Shown: positions 50,359-58,658 of the stretch, piece after piece
How positions within the stretch are numbered: the stretch's first letter is position 1
Layout of the letters: the number at the start of each line of letters is the position of its first letter
Assembly (NCBI RefSeq): GCF_000716715.1
Contig: NZ_JNYJ01000002.1
Location: 124,001 to 188,000 of the forward strand
Length of the DNA stretch: 64,000 nucleotides
DNA from: Dactylosporangium aurantiacum
GTDB lineage: Bacteria > Actinomycetota > Actinomycetes > Mycobacteriales > Micromonosporaceae
Direction of reading: 5' to 3'
The notes under the pieces: model-generated
The model's input: the letters and a program-made list of their open reading frames with translations, nothing else
Databases searched by the model: none
What the model was told of the DNA's origin: nothing
Program-made: the position numbers and the translations under genes

Positions 50359-50520
50359 GGCCCTTGTCGTTCGGGTCCGCACCGGCCGGGGCGGCAGCCC
50401 GCCGGCGCCCCCTGCGAGCAGGGGCGTCACCGCCGTGCCGCCGGGGTCCGAGCCGCACCGATGACCGTGGATGCGGTTTCGTTGCACAGATAGATGCGGC
50501 ATGATTCCTCTGAGCAACGT

Positions 50521-50538
50521 CGTGGCACCGGTGCCACG
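50521..50538. promoter_or_regulatory. 18-bp perfect palindrome before the NRPS operon
   Basis: CGTGGCACC followed by GGTGCCACG forms an exact palindrome 18 bases before the first NRPS start (GTG 50557) and just ahead of its GGGGGAGGA ribosome site. It could be an operator or an mRNA hairpin hiding the translation start. Confidence 0.5.
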
Positions 50539-50556
50539 GACGGGGGAGGACTGCGC

Positions 50557-53500
50557 GTGTCTCATCGTGTCCATGTCGCGTTCGAGGAGCAGGCACGAAG
50601 CACCCCGGACCGGGTGGCGGTGATCGCGGGACAGGTCCGCACCTCATACGCGCAGCTCGATGCCTGGGCGAACCGGATCGCGCGGCGGCTGCGGCGGGCC
50701 GGTGCCGGGCCCGGCACGCTCGTCGGGGTGTGCCTGGGCCGCGACGAGCACCTGGTGCCGGCGCTGCTGGGCGTGCTGAAGACCGGCGCGGCGTACGTGC
50801 CGATGGACCCGGCGTACCCGGCGGAGCGCCTCGCCTACATCGCCGCCGACGCCGCGACGGCGCTGACCGCCGTCACCGGCCACACCGCCCGCGCGGTCAC
50901 CGGCCCGGCCGTGCGGGTCGACGAGCCGGACGACGACGCCACCCCCTTGGACACGCCGGGCGGCGGGCGGGACGCCGCGTACGTCATCTACACCTCCGGC
51001 TCCACCGGCCGCCCCAAGGGCGTCGTCGTCGAGCACCGCAACACCATGAACCTGCTGCGCTGGGAGGCGCGGGCGTACACCGCCGAGGAGCTCGGCGGCA
51101 TGCTCGCCACCGCGTCGATCAGCTTCGACCCGTCGGTCAGCCAGCTGTTCCTGCCCCTGGTCACCGGCGGCACCGTGATCCTCGCCGAGAACCTCCTGGC
51201 GCTGCCCACGCTGCCGGCCCGCGACGAGGTCCGCACCGTGTACGGCGTCCCGTCCGCCCTCGCCGCGCTGCTGCGCGAGCCGCTGCCGGCGGGCGTGCGG
51301 GCCGTGTTCGCCGGCGGCGAGCCGCTGACCAGGGCGCTCGTCGAGCGGATCTACGCGAACCCGGGCGTGCGGCGGGTCCTGAACCTGTACGGGCCCACCG
51401 AGTGCACCACCACCTGCGCGGTCGCCGAGATCGGCCGGGACGACGACGGCGAGCCGCCGATCGGGCGCCCCGCCGCCGGCGCGGTCATGACCGTGCGGGA
51501 CGCCGCCGGCGTCCCCGTCGCCGACGGTGAGCTGGGCGAGCTGTGGATCGGCGGGCCCGTCGTCGCCCGCGGCTACCTCGGCCAGGCGTCGCCCGCGTTC
51601 ACCACCGACGAGGACGGCGGCCGGGTCTACCGCTCCGGTGACCTGGTCCGCCGCCGCGCCGGGGTGCTGCACTTCGCGGGCCGCGGCGACGACCAGGTGA
51701 AGATCCGCGGTTACCGGGTGGAGCCCGGTGAGGTCGAGGCGGTGCTGGTACGGCACCCGGACGTCCGCCGGGCGTGCGTGCTGCCCGCCCGCGACCCGGA
51801 CGGGGTCGCGTACCTGGCGGGGCACGTGGAGGCGAGCGGCCCCGACGAGCGGGCGCTGCGCGCGTGGCTGCGCCGCCGGGTCCCGGAGCACCTGGTGCCG
51901 ACCCGGCTCGCCGTCGTGGACCGGCTGCCGCTGAGCCCCAACGGCAAGGTCGACCGGGCCGCCCTGCCGCAGCTGCCGGCGCGGCGGGAGACGGCGACCG
52001 GCTACGTCGCGCCCCGCACACCGGTGGAGGCGGACCTGGCCGGGATCGTCGGCGGGGTGCTCGGCATCGCCGAGGTCGGCGTGCACGACCGCTTCCCGGA
52101 CCTCGGCGGGCACTCCCTCGCCGCGGCCCGGGTCTGCGCCCTCGCCGGCCGCGGGCACGGCACCACCGTCGCCCTCGCCGACTTCCTCGCCGAGCCGACC
52201 GTCGCCGCCCTCGCCGCCCTCGTCCAGCGGCGCGGCGAGGGCGGCGAGGGCGGCACGGCCGGCGCCACCCCGGTCCGGCACGAGGGGCGCACCGAGTACC
52301 CGCTGACCCCGACCCAGCGGGAGCTGTGGACGCTGCGGCAGGTCAGCCCGGTGCCGGCGGTGACGACCGTGGCGTTCCGGGTGCGGCTCACCGGCCCCGT
52401 CGACCCCGGCGACCTGCGCCGGGCCCTGGCCGCGGTCGTGGCCCGGCACGAGGTGCTGCGCAGCCGGATCGTGGAGCGCGACGGCGAACCGGTCGCGGTC
52501 GTCGGCGCCGGCACCGACGTCCCGGTCACCGAGCACGACCTGCGCGACCTGCCGGCCGCCGACCGCGACGCCCGGGCCGGCGCGCTCGCCGCCGCGGCGG
52601 CCCGGCACGCGTTCGACCTGGCGGCGGCCGTACCGCTGCTGCGGGCCGACGTCGTGCGGCACCCCGGCGACGTGTCGGACCTGGTGCTCGTCGCCGACCA
52701 CGTCGCGTTCGACGGCTGGTCCACCGGGGCGCTGCTCACCGAGCTGGCCGAGGAGCTGACCGCGCCCGGGTCCGTCGCCCCGCCGCCGCTGCAGGTCGGT
52801 GACCTCGCGCTCGCCCCCGCCCCGCCGGCCGGGCAGGCGTGGCGCGCCGAGCTGGACGGCGCGTCGCCGCCCGACGGGCTGTTCACCGGCGCCGGCGGGT
52901 TCCGCGGCGAGCGGCTCACCCGCCCGGTGCCCCCGGCGCTCGGCACCGCCCTGGCCGCGGCGTGCGCGGCCGGCGGCGCCGCACCGTTCGCCGGCTGGCT
53001 GACCGCGCTGGGGCTGGTGCTCGCCGGGTACACCTGCCGCGACGACGTCCTCGTCGGCACCGTCGTCGCCCGCCGCGCCGGACCCGAGCTCGACCGGGTG
53101 ATCGGGCCCCTCGTCGACGTGCTGCCGGTCCGGCTGCGCCTGGACGCCGCCGCCACCGTCCGCGACACGATCGCCGCCGCCGCGGCCGCCACCGCGCGGG
53201 CCCTGGACCGGCCACGGCCGTCCACCGCGGACCTGTTCGACGCGGTCGGCACCCAGCCGCGCGGCGCCATGCCCACCCCGGTGGTGCTGTCCGCGCAGCC
53301 GCCGGACCTGCCGGTGACGGTGCGCCGCGGCCCGCTGCGCCTCGACCTGCTGGGCGAGCTGAGCTGCGGCGGGGCGCAGAACCCGCTCACCGTCTTCGTC
53401 AACGAGACCGCCGCCGGCACCGAGCTGCAGCTGGAGTACGACCTCGACCTGACCGACCGGGCGTGGGCGGCGGCGTTCGCCGACCGGCTGCTGCACGTGC

Positions 53501-55395
53501 TCGCCGGGGTCGCCGCCGGCCCGGACCGGCCGCTGTCGGCGGTCCCGCTGGTCACCGCGGCCGAGGAGGCGCGGCTGCTGCGCCTGGCCGCCGGTCCGCC
53601 GCTGCCGGCCGGCGCCCCCGCCACCGTCGTCGAGGCGGTCGAGCGGCAGGTGCGGCAGCGCCCCGGCGACACCGCCGTGGCCGGGGCGGACGGGCGGCTG
53701 ACCTACCGGCAGCTGTGGGACGCGTCCGCCGAGGTCGCCGCGGTCCTGGTGGACCGCGGCACCCGCCGCGGCGAGGTCGTCGGCGTGTGCCTGCCCCGCG
53801 ACCACCGGCTGCCGGCGACGCTGCTCGGCGTGTGGCGGGCCGGCGCCGCGTCCCTGCCGCTGGAGCCGGACCAGCCGGCGGAGCGGCTCGGCTGGCTCGC
53901 CGCCGACGGCGGGGTCCGCACCGTGCTGTGCCGCACCGGCACGGCCGCCGCGGCGGCGGCCGTCGCCGGCACCCACGCCGTCGACCTCGACCGCGCGCCG
54001 GCCGCGGACCGGGCGCCGGCGCTGCCGCCCGCCGCGCCGCGGGACCTCGCGTACCTGCTGTACACGTCCGGGTCGACCGGCACCCCGAAGGGCGTCGCGG
54101 TCGCGCAGGCCGGCCTCGCCGCGCTCACCGAGGCGCTGCGCCTGGAGCCCGGCCTCGCCCCCGGCGACCGGATGCTCGCCGTCGCCACCCTCAGCTTCGA
54201 CACCTCCTGCGCGGAGATCTGGACGTCCCTGGCCGCCGGCGCCTGCTGCGTCGTCGTCGGCCGCGACAGCGCCGTGGACGGGTTCCGGCTCGCCGAGCGC
54301 ATCGCGGCGCACCGGATCACCGCGATGAACGTGCCGCCGACGATGCTGCGCACGCTGCTGGCCTCCGGCTGGACCGGCACCCCCCACCTGCGGGTGTGGC
54401 CGGGCGGCGAGGCCCTGGACGCGGCCCTCGCCCGCGACCTGCTGCCCCGGGTCGAGCAGCTGTGGAACGTGTACGGCCCCACCGAGGCGACCGTGCTGTC
54501 CTCGGCGTACCAGGTGACGGACGCCGACGACCTGGACGGCACCGTGCCGATCGGGCACCCGCTGCCGGGGGAGCGGCTCTACGTCATGGACCCCCTCGGC
54601 CGGCTCGCGCCGCCGGACGTCACCGGCGAGCTGTGGATCGGCGGCGCCGGCCCGGCCCTCGGCTACCACCGGCGGGCGGAGCTGACCGCGGCCGCGTTCG
54701 TGCCGGACCCGGCGGTGCCCGGCGGCCGCTGCTACCGCACCGGTGACCTGGTCCGCCGCCGCCCCGACGGGGAGCTGCTGTTCCGCGGCCGCCGCGACCA
54801 CCAGCTGAAGATCCGCGGGTACCGGGTCGAGCTCGGCGAGATCGAGGCGGCGCTGCGCGAGCACCCCGGGGTCACGCACGCCGTCGTCACCGCGCGCGGG
54901 CACGGCGCCGAGGCGCACCTCGTCGGCTACCTCGCCGGCACGGCCACGGGGACGGCCGCCGCCGAATACCTGCGCGGCCGCCTCCCCGAGTACCTGGTCC
55001 CGCACCGCTGGGTGGTGCTCGACGCGCTGCCGACCCTGCCCAGCGGCAAGGTCGACCTGGCCGCGCTGCCCGAACCGGGCCAGGGCGACGGGACCGGCGG
55101 ACCGGGCACGCCGCACCGGCCGGTGGCGTCGGTGATGGAGGAGCTGGTCGCCGACGTGTGGGGGCAGGTCCTCGCCACGGACGCGATCGGCGCCGGGGAC
55201 AGCTTCTTCGGCCTCGGTGGCCACTCCCTCGCCGCGACCAGGGTCGCCGGGCGGCTGCGCGACACGCTCGGCTGCCCGGTGCCGGTCCGGCTGCTGTTCG
55301 ACCACCCGGTGCTCGCCGACTTCGCCGAGCGCCTGGAGCGCCTTGTCATGGACGACATCGTGGCCACACCCGGCCACAACCATCCGGGGATTTGA
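50557..55395 (+). CDS. NRPS, initiation and second module (A-T-C-A-T)
   Basis: A 1612-residue synthetase; GTG 50557 has GGGGGAGGA six bases upstream. No C domain precedes the first A domain, so it is the loading module. A1 spans residues 1-495 (YVIYTSGSTGRPKGVVVEH, LYGPTEC, YRSGDLVRRR, GRGDDQVKIRGYRVE), T1 about 515 (DLGGHSLAA). The C domain spans 590-1015, with DHVAFDG for HHxxxDG: first His is Asp, the catalytic second His is kept. A2 spans 1030-1505 (LLYTSGSTGTPKGVAVAQ, VYGPTEATV), T2 near 1551 (GLGGHSLAATR). Pocket residues read by eye are D-P-S-Y-V-A-L-T-T for A1 and D-T-A-N-V-P-V-V-L for A2; I give no substrate. No epimerase domain. Confidence 0.92.
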   Translation: MSHRVHVAFEEQARSTPDRVAVIAGQVRTSYAQLDAWANRIARRLRRAGAGPGTLVGVCLGRDEHLVPALLGVLKTGAAYVPMDPAYPAERLAYIAADAATALTAVTGHTARAVTGPAVRVDEPDDDATPLDTPGGGRDAAYVIYTSGSTGRPKGVVVEHRNTMNLLRWEARAYTAEELGGMLATASISFDPSVSQLFLPLVTGGTVILAENLLALPTLPARDEVRTVYGVPSALAALLREPLPAGVRAVFAGGEPLTRALVERIYANPGVRRVLNLYGPTECTTTCAVAEIGRDDDGEPPIGRPAAGAVMTVRDAAGVPVADGELGELWIGGPVVARGYLGQASPAFTTDEDGGRVYRSGDLVRRRAGVLHFAGRGDDQVKIRGYRVEPGEVEAVLVRHPDVRRACVLPARDPDGVAYLAGHVEASGPDERALRAWLRRRVPEHLVPTRLAVVDRLPLSPNGKVDRAALPQLPARRETATGYVAPRTPVEADLAGIVGGVLGIAEVGVHDRFPDLGGHSLAAARVCALAGRGHGTTVALADFLAEPTVAALAALVQRRGEGGEGGTAGATPVRHEGRTEYPLTPTQRELWTLRQVSPVPAVTTVAFRVRLTGPVDPGDLRRALAAVVARHEVLRSRIVERDGEPVAVVGAGTDVPVTEHDLRDLPAADRDARAGALAAAAARHAFDLAAAVPLLRADVVRHPGDVSDLVLVADHVAFDGWSTGALLTELAEELTAPGSVAPPPLQVGDLALAPAPPAGQAWRAELDGASPPDGLFTGAGGFRGERLTRPVPPALGTALAAACAAGGAAPFAGWLTALGLVLAGYTCRDDVLVGTVVARRAGPELDRVIGPLVDVLPVRLRLDAAATVRDTIAAAAAATARALDRPRPSTADLFDAVGTQPRGAMPTPVVLSAQPPDLPVTVRRGPLRLDLLGELSCGGAQNPLTVFVNETAAGTELQLEYDLDLTDRAWAAAFADRLLHVLAGVAAGPDRPLSAVPLVTAAEEARLLRLAAGPPLPAGAPATVVEAVERQVRQRPGDTAVAGADGRLTYRQLWDASAEVAAVLVDRGTRRGEVVGVCLPRDHRLPATLLGVWRAGAASLPLEPDQPAERLGWLAADGGVRTVLCRTGTAAAAAAVAGTHAVDLDRAPAADRAPALPPAAPRDLAYLLYTSGSTGTPKGVAVAQAGLAALTEALRLEPGLAPGDRMLAVATLSFDTSCAEIWTSLAAGACCVVVGRDSAVDGFRLAERIAAHRITAMNVPPTMLRTLLASGWTGTPHLRVWPGGEALDAALARDLLPRVEQLWNVYGPTEATVLSSAYQVTDADDLDGTVPIGHPLPGERLYVMDPLGRLAPPDVTGELWIGGAGPALGYHRRAELTAAAFVPDPAVPGGRCYRTGDLVRRRPDGELLFRGRRDHQLKIRGYRVELGEIEAALREHPGVTHAVVTARGHGAEAHLVGYLAGTATGTAAAEYLRGRLPEYLVPHRWVVLDALPTLPSGKVDLAALPEPGQGDGTGGPGTPHRPVASVMEELVADVWGQVLATDAIGAGDSFFGLGGHSLAATRVAGRLRDTLGCPVPVRLLFDHPVLADFAERLERLVMDDIVATPGHNHPGI

Positions 55396-55397
55396 CT

Positions 55398-58300
55398 ATG
55401 ACCTTGTCAGACCAGCACACCCACGAGGACACCGCACCGACCCGCGACACCCTGCGGGAGCTCATGCAGCGGCGGGTCGCCGCGGCCCGCGCCGCCGCCG
55501 CCACCGGCGCGGACATCCCGCGCCGCGCCGACCCGGACGCGCCGCAGCCGCTGTCACCCGCGCAGCGCCGGCTGTGGTTCAACGCCCAGTTCGAGGCGGA
55601 CACGTCCATCTACCACGTGCCCGCCGTGCTGCGCCTGACCGGCGCCCTCGACGCCGGGGCGCTGCTCGCCGCGCTGCGCGACGTCGCCGCCCGGCACGAG
55701 GTGCTGCGCAGCGTCATCGTCACGCCCGCACCGGGATCCGGCTTACCGGACGGCTCACCCCCGGTCGCCGTCGCCGGCCCCGCCGACCGCGTCGGTCTGT
55801 CCATTGTGGAAATCGACGGGTCCGGACTCGCCGCCGCGCTGCGCGCCGAGGTGAGCCGCCCGTTCCAGCTGGACCGTGAGCCGCCGATGCGGGCGACCCT
55901 GTTCCGCCTCGCCGCCGAGCACCACGTGCTGGCGCTGACCGTGCACCACATCGCCACCGACGCCTGGTCCCAGGACCTGATGCTCGACGAGCTCGGCGCC
56001 CTCTACGCCGCCCGCACCGGGCACGGCGCCCCGCCCGCGCCGCCGCGCCTGCAGTACGCCGACATCACCGAATGGCAGGCGTCCCGCGCGGCGGAGTCCA
56101 CCGGCGAGCACGTCGCGTACTGGGTCGACCGGCTCGCCGGGCTCGCCCCGGCGCTCGCCCTGCCCACCGACCGCCCGTACCCGGCCGTCGCCGACTGGGC
56201 CGGCGGCTACGAACCCGTGCACGTGCCCCCGGCGCTCGCCGCCCGGATCCGGCAGGCCGCCGGCGACGGCGGCGCCACCCCGTTCATGGTGCTGCTCGCC
56301 GCCTGGCAGGCGCTGCTCGGCCGGCTCTGCGGCAGCGACGACGTCGCCGTCGGCGTCCCGGAGTCCGGCCGGCACCACCGCGCCACCGAACAGGTCGTCG
56401 GCTGCTGCATCAACACCCTGGTGCTGCGCACCGACCTGTCCGGCGACCCGACCGGCCGGCAGCTGCTGGAGCGGGTCCGGGAGACCACCCTGGAGGCGTT
56501 CACGCACGCCGCCGCGCCGTTCGAGCAGGTCGTGGAGGCCGTCGCGCCGCAACGCTCCACCGCCACCACCCCGATCTTCCAGTCGATGCTGTTCCTGCTG
56601 GAGACCCCGCAGCGCGACCCGGTCCTGCCCGGCGTGCGCGCCGAACGCCTCGAATCGCCGTTGGACTCCAACAAGTTCGACGTGAGCCTGTCGCTGACCG
56701 GCCGCGACGGCGGGTACGACGGCTTCATCAGCTACCGCCGGGACCTCTTCGACCGCGGGACCGTGCACCGGTGGGCCGGGTGGCTGCTGGCCCTGCTCGA
56801 CGGGATGCTCGGCGAGCCGGACCGGCCGCTGTCCCGGCTCGACCTGCTCGGCGACGCCGGCCGCGCCGCGCTGCTCGACCTCGGCACCGGCCCGGCCCTG
56901 CCCGCCGGCGCCCCCGCGACGATCCTCGACGCCGTCGCCGCCCAGGCCGCCGCCCGCCCCGGCGCGGTCGCCGTCGACGCCCGCGACGGCACCCTCACCT
57001 ACGGGGAGCTGGCCGCGGCCGCGGCCCGCGTCGCCGCCGCCGTCCGCGCGCACGGCGCCGGACCCGGCACCCCCGTCGGGATCTGCCTGCCCCGCGACCG
57101 GCGCCTGCCCGCCGCCCTGGTCGGCGTGTGGCAGGCCGGATCCGCGTACGTGCCGCTCGAACCCGACCACCCCGTCGACCGGCTGCGCTACCAGCTCGGC
57201 GACTCCGGCGCGGGGGTCGTCCTCGCCGCCGCCGAGACCCTGGACGTGGCGCGGCGGATCACCGAGGGCACCGGCGCCGCCGTCGTGGACCTGGCGGCGG
57301 CCCTCACCGCGGCGCCCGGCGCGGCGCCGGCCGTCGGACCCGCCGACCTCGCGTACATCCTCTACACCAGCGGCTCGACCGGTCGCCCCAAGGGTGTCGA
57401 GCTCAGCCACGGCAGCCTCGCCGCGTTCGTCGCCGGGCAGTGCGCGCTGATGCCGGTGGCCCCCGACGACGTGATGCTCGGCCTCACCGCGCTCTCCTTC
57501 GACGTGGCCGGCCTCGAGCTGTGGGTCGCCCTCGGCCACGGGCTGCGGCTCGTCCTGCTCGACCGGGCCGTCGCCGTCGACGGGCACCTCGTCGCGCGGC
57601 GCATCGCCGACGCGGGCGTGACCGTGATGACCGCGACCCCGACCACGTTCCGGATGCTCGTCGCCGCCGGCTGGCAGGCCCCCGCCGTGCGGGCCGTCGC
57701 CATCGGCGAGACCGTCGACCCCGCCCTCGCCCGTGAGCTGACCACCCGGCTCGGCGAGTTCTGGAACGGCTACGGCCCCACCGAGACCGCGGTCACCTCC
57801 ACCATGTACCGGGTCACCGAGCCCGTCGGCGACACCGTGCCGATCGGCACGCCGATGCCCGGCGAGTCGGTGTACGTGATGGACGCGGCCGGCCGCCTCG
57901 CCCTGCCCGGCACCGTCGGGGAGCTGTGGATCGGCGGCGCCGGCGTCGCCCGCGGCTACCGCGGGCGGCCCGACCTGACCGAGGCCGCGTTCGTCGCCGA
58001 CCCGCACCGGCCCGGTGCGCGCTGCTACCGCACCGGCGACCTCGCGCGCTGGCGCGGCGACGGCCTGCTGGACTTCCTCGGCCGCCGCGACCACCAGGTG
58101 AAGGTCCGCGGGCACCGCATCGAGCTCGGCGAGATCGAGGTGCGGCTGCGGGCCGCGCCCGGCGTCGCCGAGGCCGTCGTCGTCGTCGCCGACCGCTCCG
58201 GCGACGCGCACCTCGTCGGGTACGTGGTGACCGTCCCCGGGCACACCCCCGACCCGGCGCGGCTGGAGACGCTGCTGCGGGCCACGCTGCCCGACCACAT

Positions 58301-58658
58301 GGTGCCGCGGCGGTGGATGACGCTGCCGGCGCTGCCGGTCAACGGCTCCGGCAAGGTCGACCGCACCGCCCTGCCCGACCCCGGCGAACAGCAGCGGCCG
58401 CGGGTCGCGCCCGCCAGCGAGGCCGAGCAGCTGGTCGCCGAGGTGTGGGGCGCCGTGCTGCGCCGCGACGACCTGTCGGTGCACGACAACTTCTTCGCCC
58501 TCGGCGGGCACTCGCTGTCGGCGACCCTCGTCGTCGGCCGGCTCCGCGACGCGCTGGACTTCCCGGTGCCGGTGCGGCTGCTGTTCGAGCAGCCGGTCCT
58601 CGCCGGCTTCGCCGCCGCGCTCGAGTCGCTGCTGCTCGCCGAGGTGACGCAGGCGTGA
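55398..58658 (+). CDS. NRPS, third module (C-A-T)
   Basis: A 1086-residue synthetase, ATG 55398 two bases after the previous stop, so translation is coupled. Residues 1-50 are an Arg/Ala-rich helix (LRELMQRRVAAARAAA) that may dock to the upstream protein. C domain 55-480 with VHHIATDAWS (HHxxxD, the Gly replaced by Ala). A domain 500-985 (ILYTSGSTGRPKGVELSH, GYGPTETAVTS, YRTGDLARWR). T domain near 1035 (FALGGHSLSAT). Hand-aligned pocket D-V-L-T-V-I-G-V-T; substrate not predicted. Adds the third residue to the peptide. No tailoring domain. Confidence 0.92.
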   Translation: MTLSDQHTHEDTAPTRDTLRELMQRRVAAARAAAATGADIPRRADPDAPQPLSPAQRRLWFNAQFEADTSIYHVPAVLRLTGALDAGALLAALRDVAARHEVLRSVIVTPAPGSGLPDGSPPVAVAGPADRVGLSIVEIDGSGLAAALRAEVSRPFQLDREPPMRATLFRLAAEHHVLALTVHHIATDAWSQDLMLDELGALYAARTGHGAPPAPPRLQYADITEWQASRAAESTGEHVAYWVDRLAGLAPALALPTDRPYPAVADWAGGYEPVHVPPALAARIRQAAGDGGATPFMVLLAAWQALLGRLCGSDDVAVGVPESGRHHRATEQVVGCCINTLVLRTDLSGDPTGRQLLERVRETTLEAFTHAAAPFEQVVEAVAPQRSTATTPIFQSMLFLLETPQRDPVLPGVRAERLESPLDSNKFDVSLSLTGRDGGYDGFISYRRDLFDRGTVHRWAGWLLALLDGMLGEPDRPLSRLDLLGDAGRAALLDLGTGPALPAGAPATILDAVAAQAAARPGAVAVDARDGTLTYGELAAAAARVAAAVRAHGAGPGTPVGICLPRDRRLPAALVGVWQAGSAYVPLEPDHPVDRLRYQLGDSGAGVVLAAAETLDVARRITEGTGAAVVDLAAALTAAPGAAPAVGPADLAYILYTSGSTGRPKGVELSHGSLAAFVAGQCALMPVAPDDVMLGLTALSFDVAGLELWVALGHGLRLVLLDRAVAVDGHLVARRIADAGVTVMTATPTTFRMLVAAGWQAPAVRAVAIGETVDPALARELTTRLGEFWNGYGPTETAVTSTMYRVTEPVGDTVPIGTPMPGESVYVMDAAGRLALPGTVGELWIGGAGVARGYRGRPDLTEAAFVADPHRPGARCYRTGDLARWRGDGLLDFLGRRDHQVKVRGHRIELGEIEVRLRAAPGVAEAVVVVADRSGDAHLVGYVVTVPGHTPDPARLETLLRATLPDHMVPRRWMTLPALPVNGSGKVDRTALPDPGEQQRPRVAPASEAEQLVAEVWGAVLRRDDLSVHDNFFALGGHSLSATLVVGRLRDALDFPVPVRLLFEQPVLAGFAAALESLLLAEVTQA

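Noticed and set aside
50644..55383. A 1579-codon open frame on the minus strand opposite the first NRPS gene
   Set aside because: It is a high-GC codon-phase shadow: residues are Gly/Ala/Arg/Val-rich without domain motifs, while the plus strand shows every NRPS core motif.
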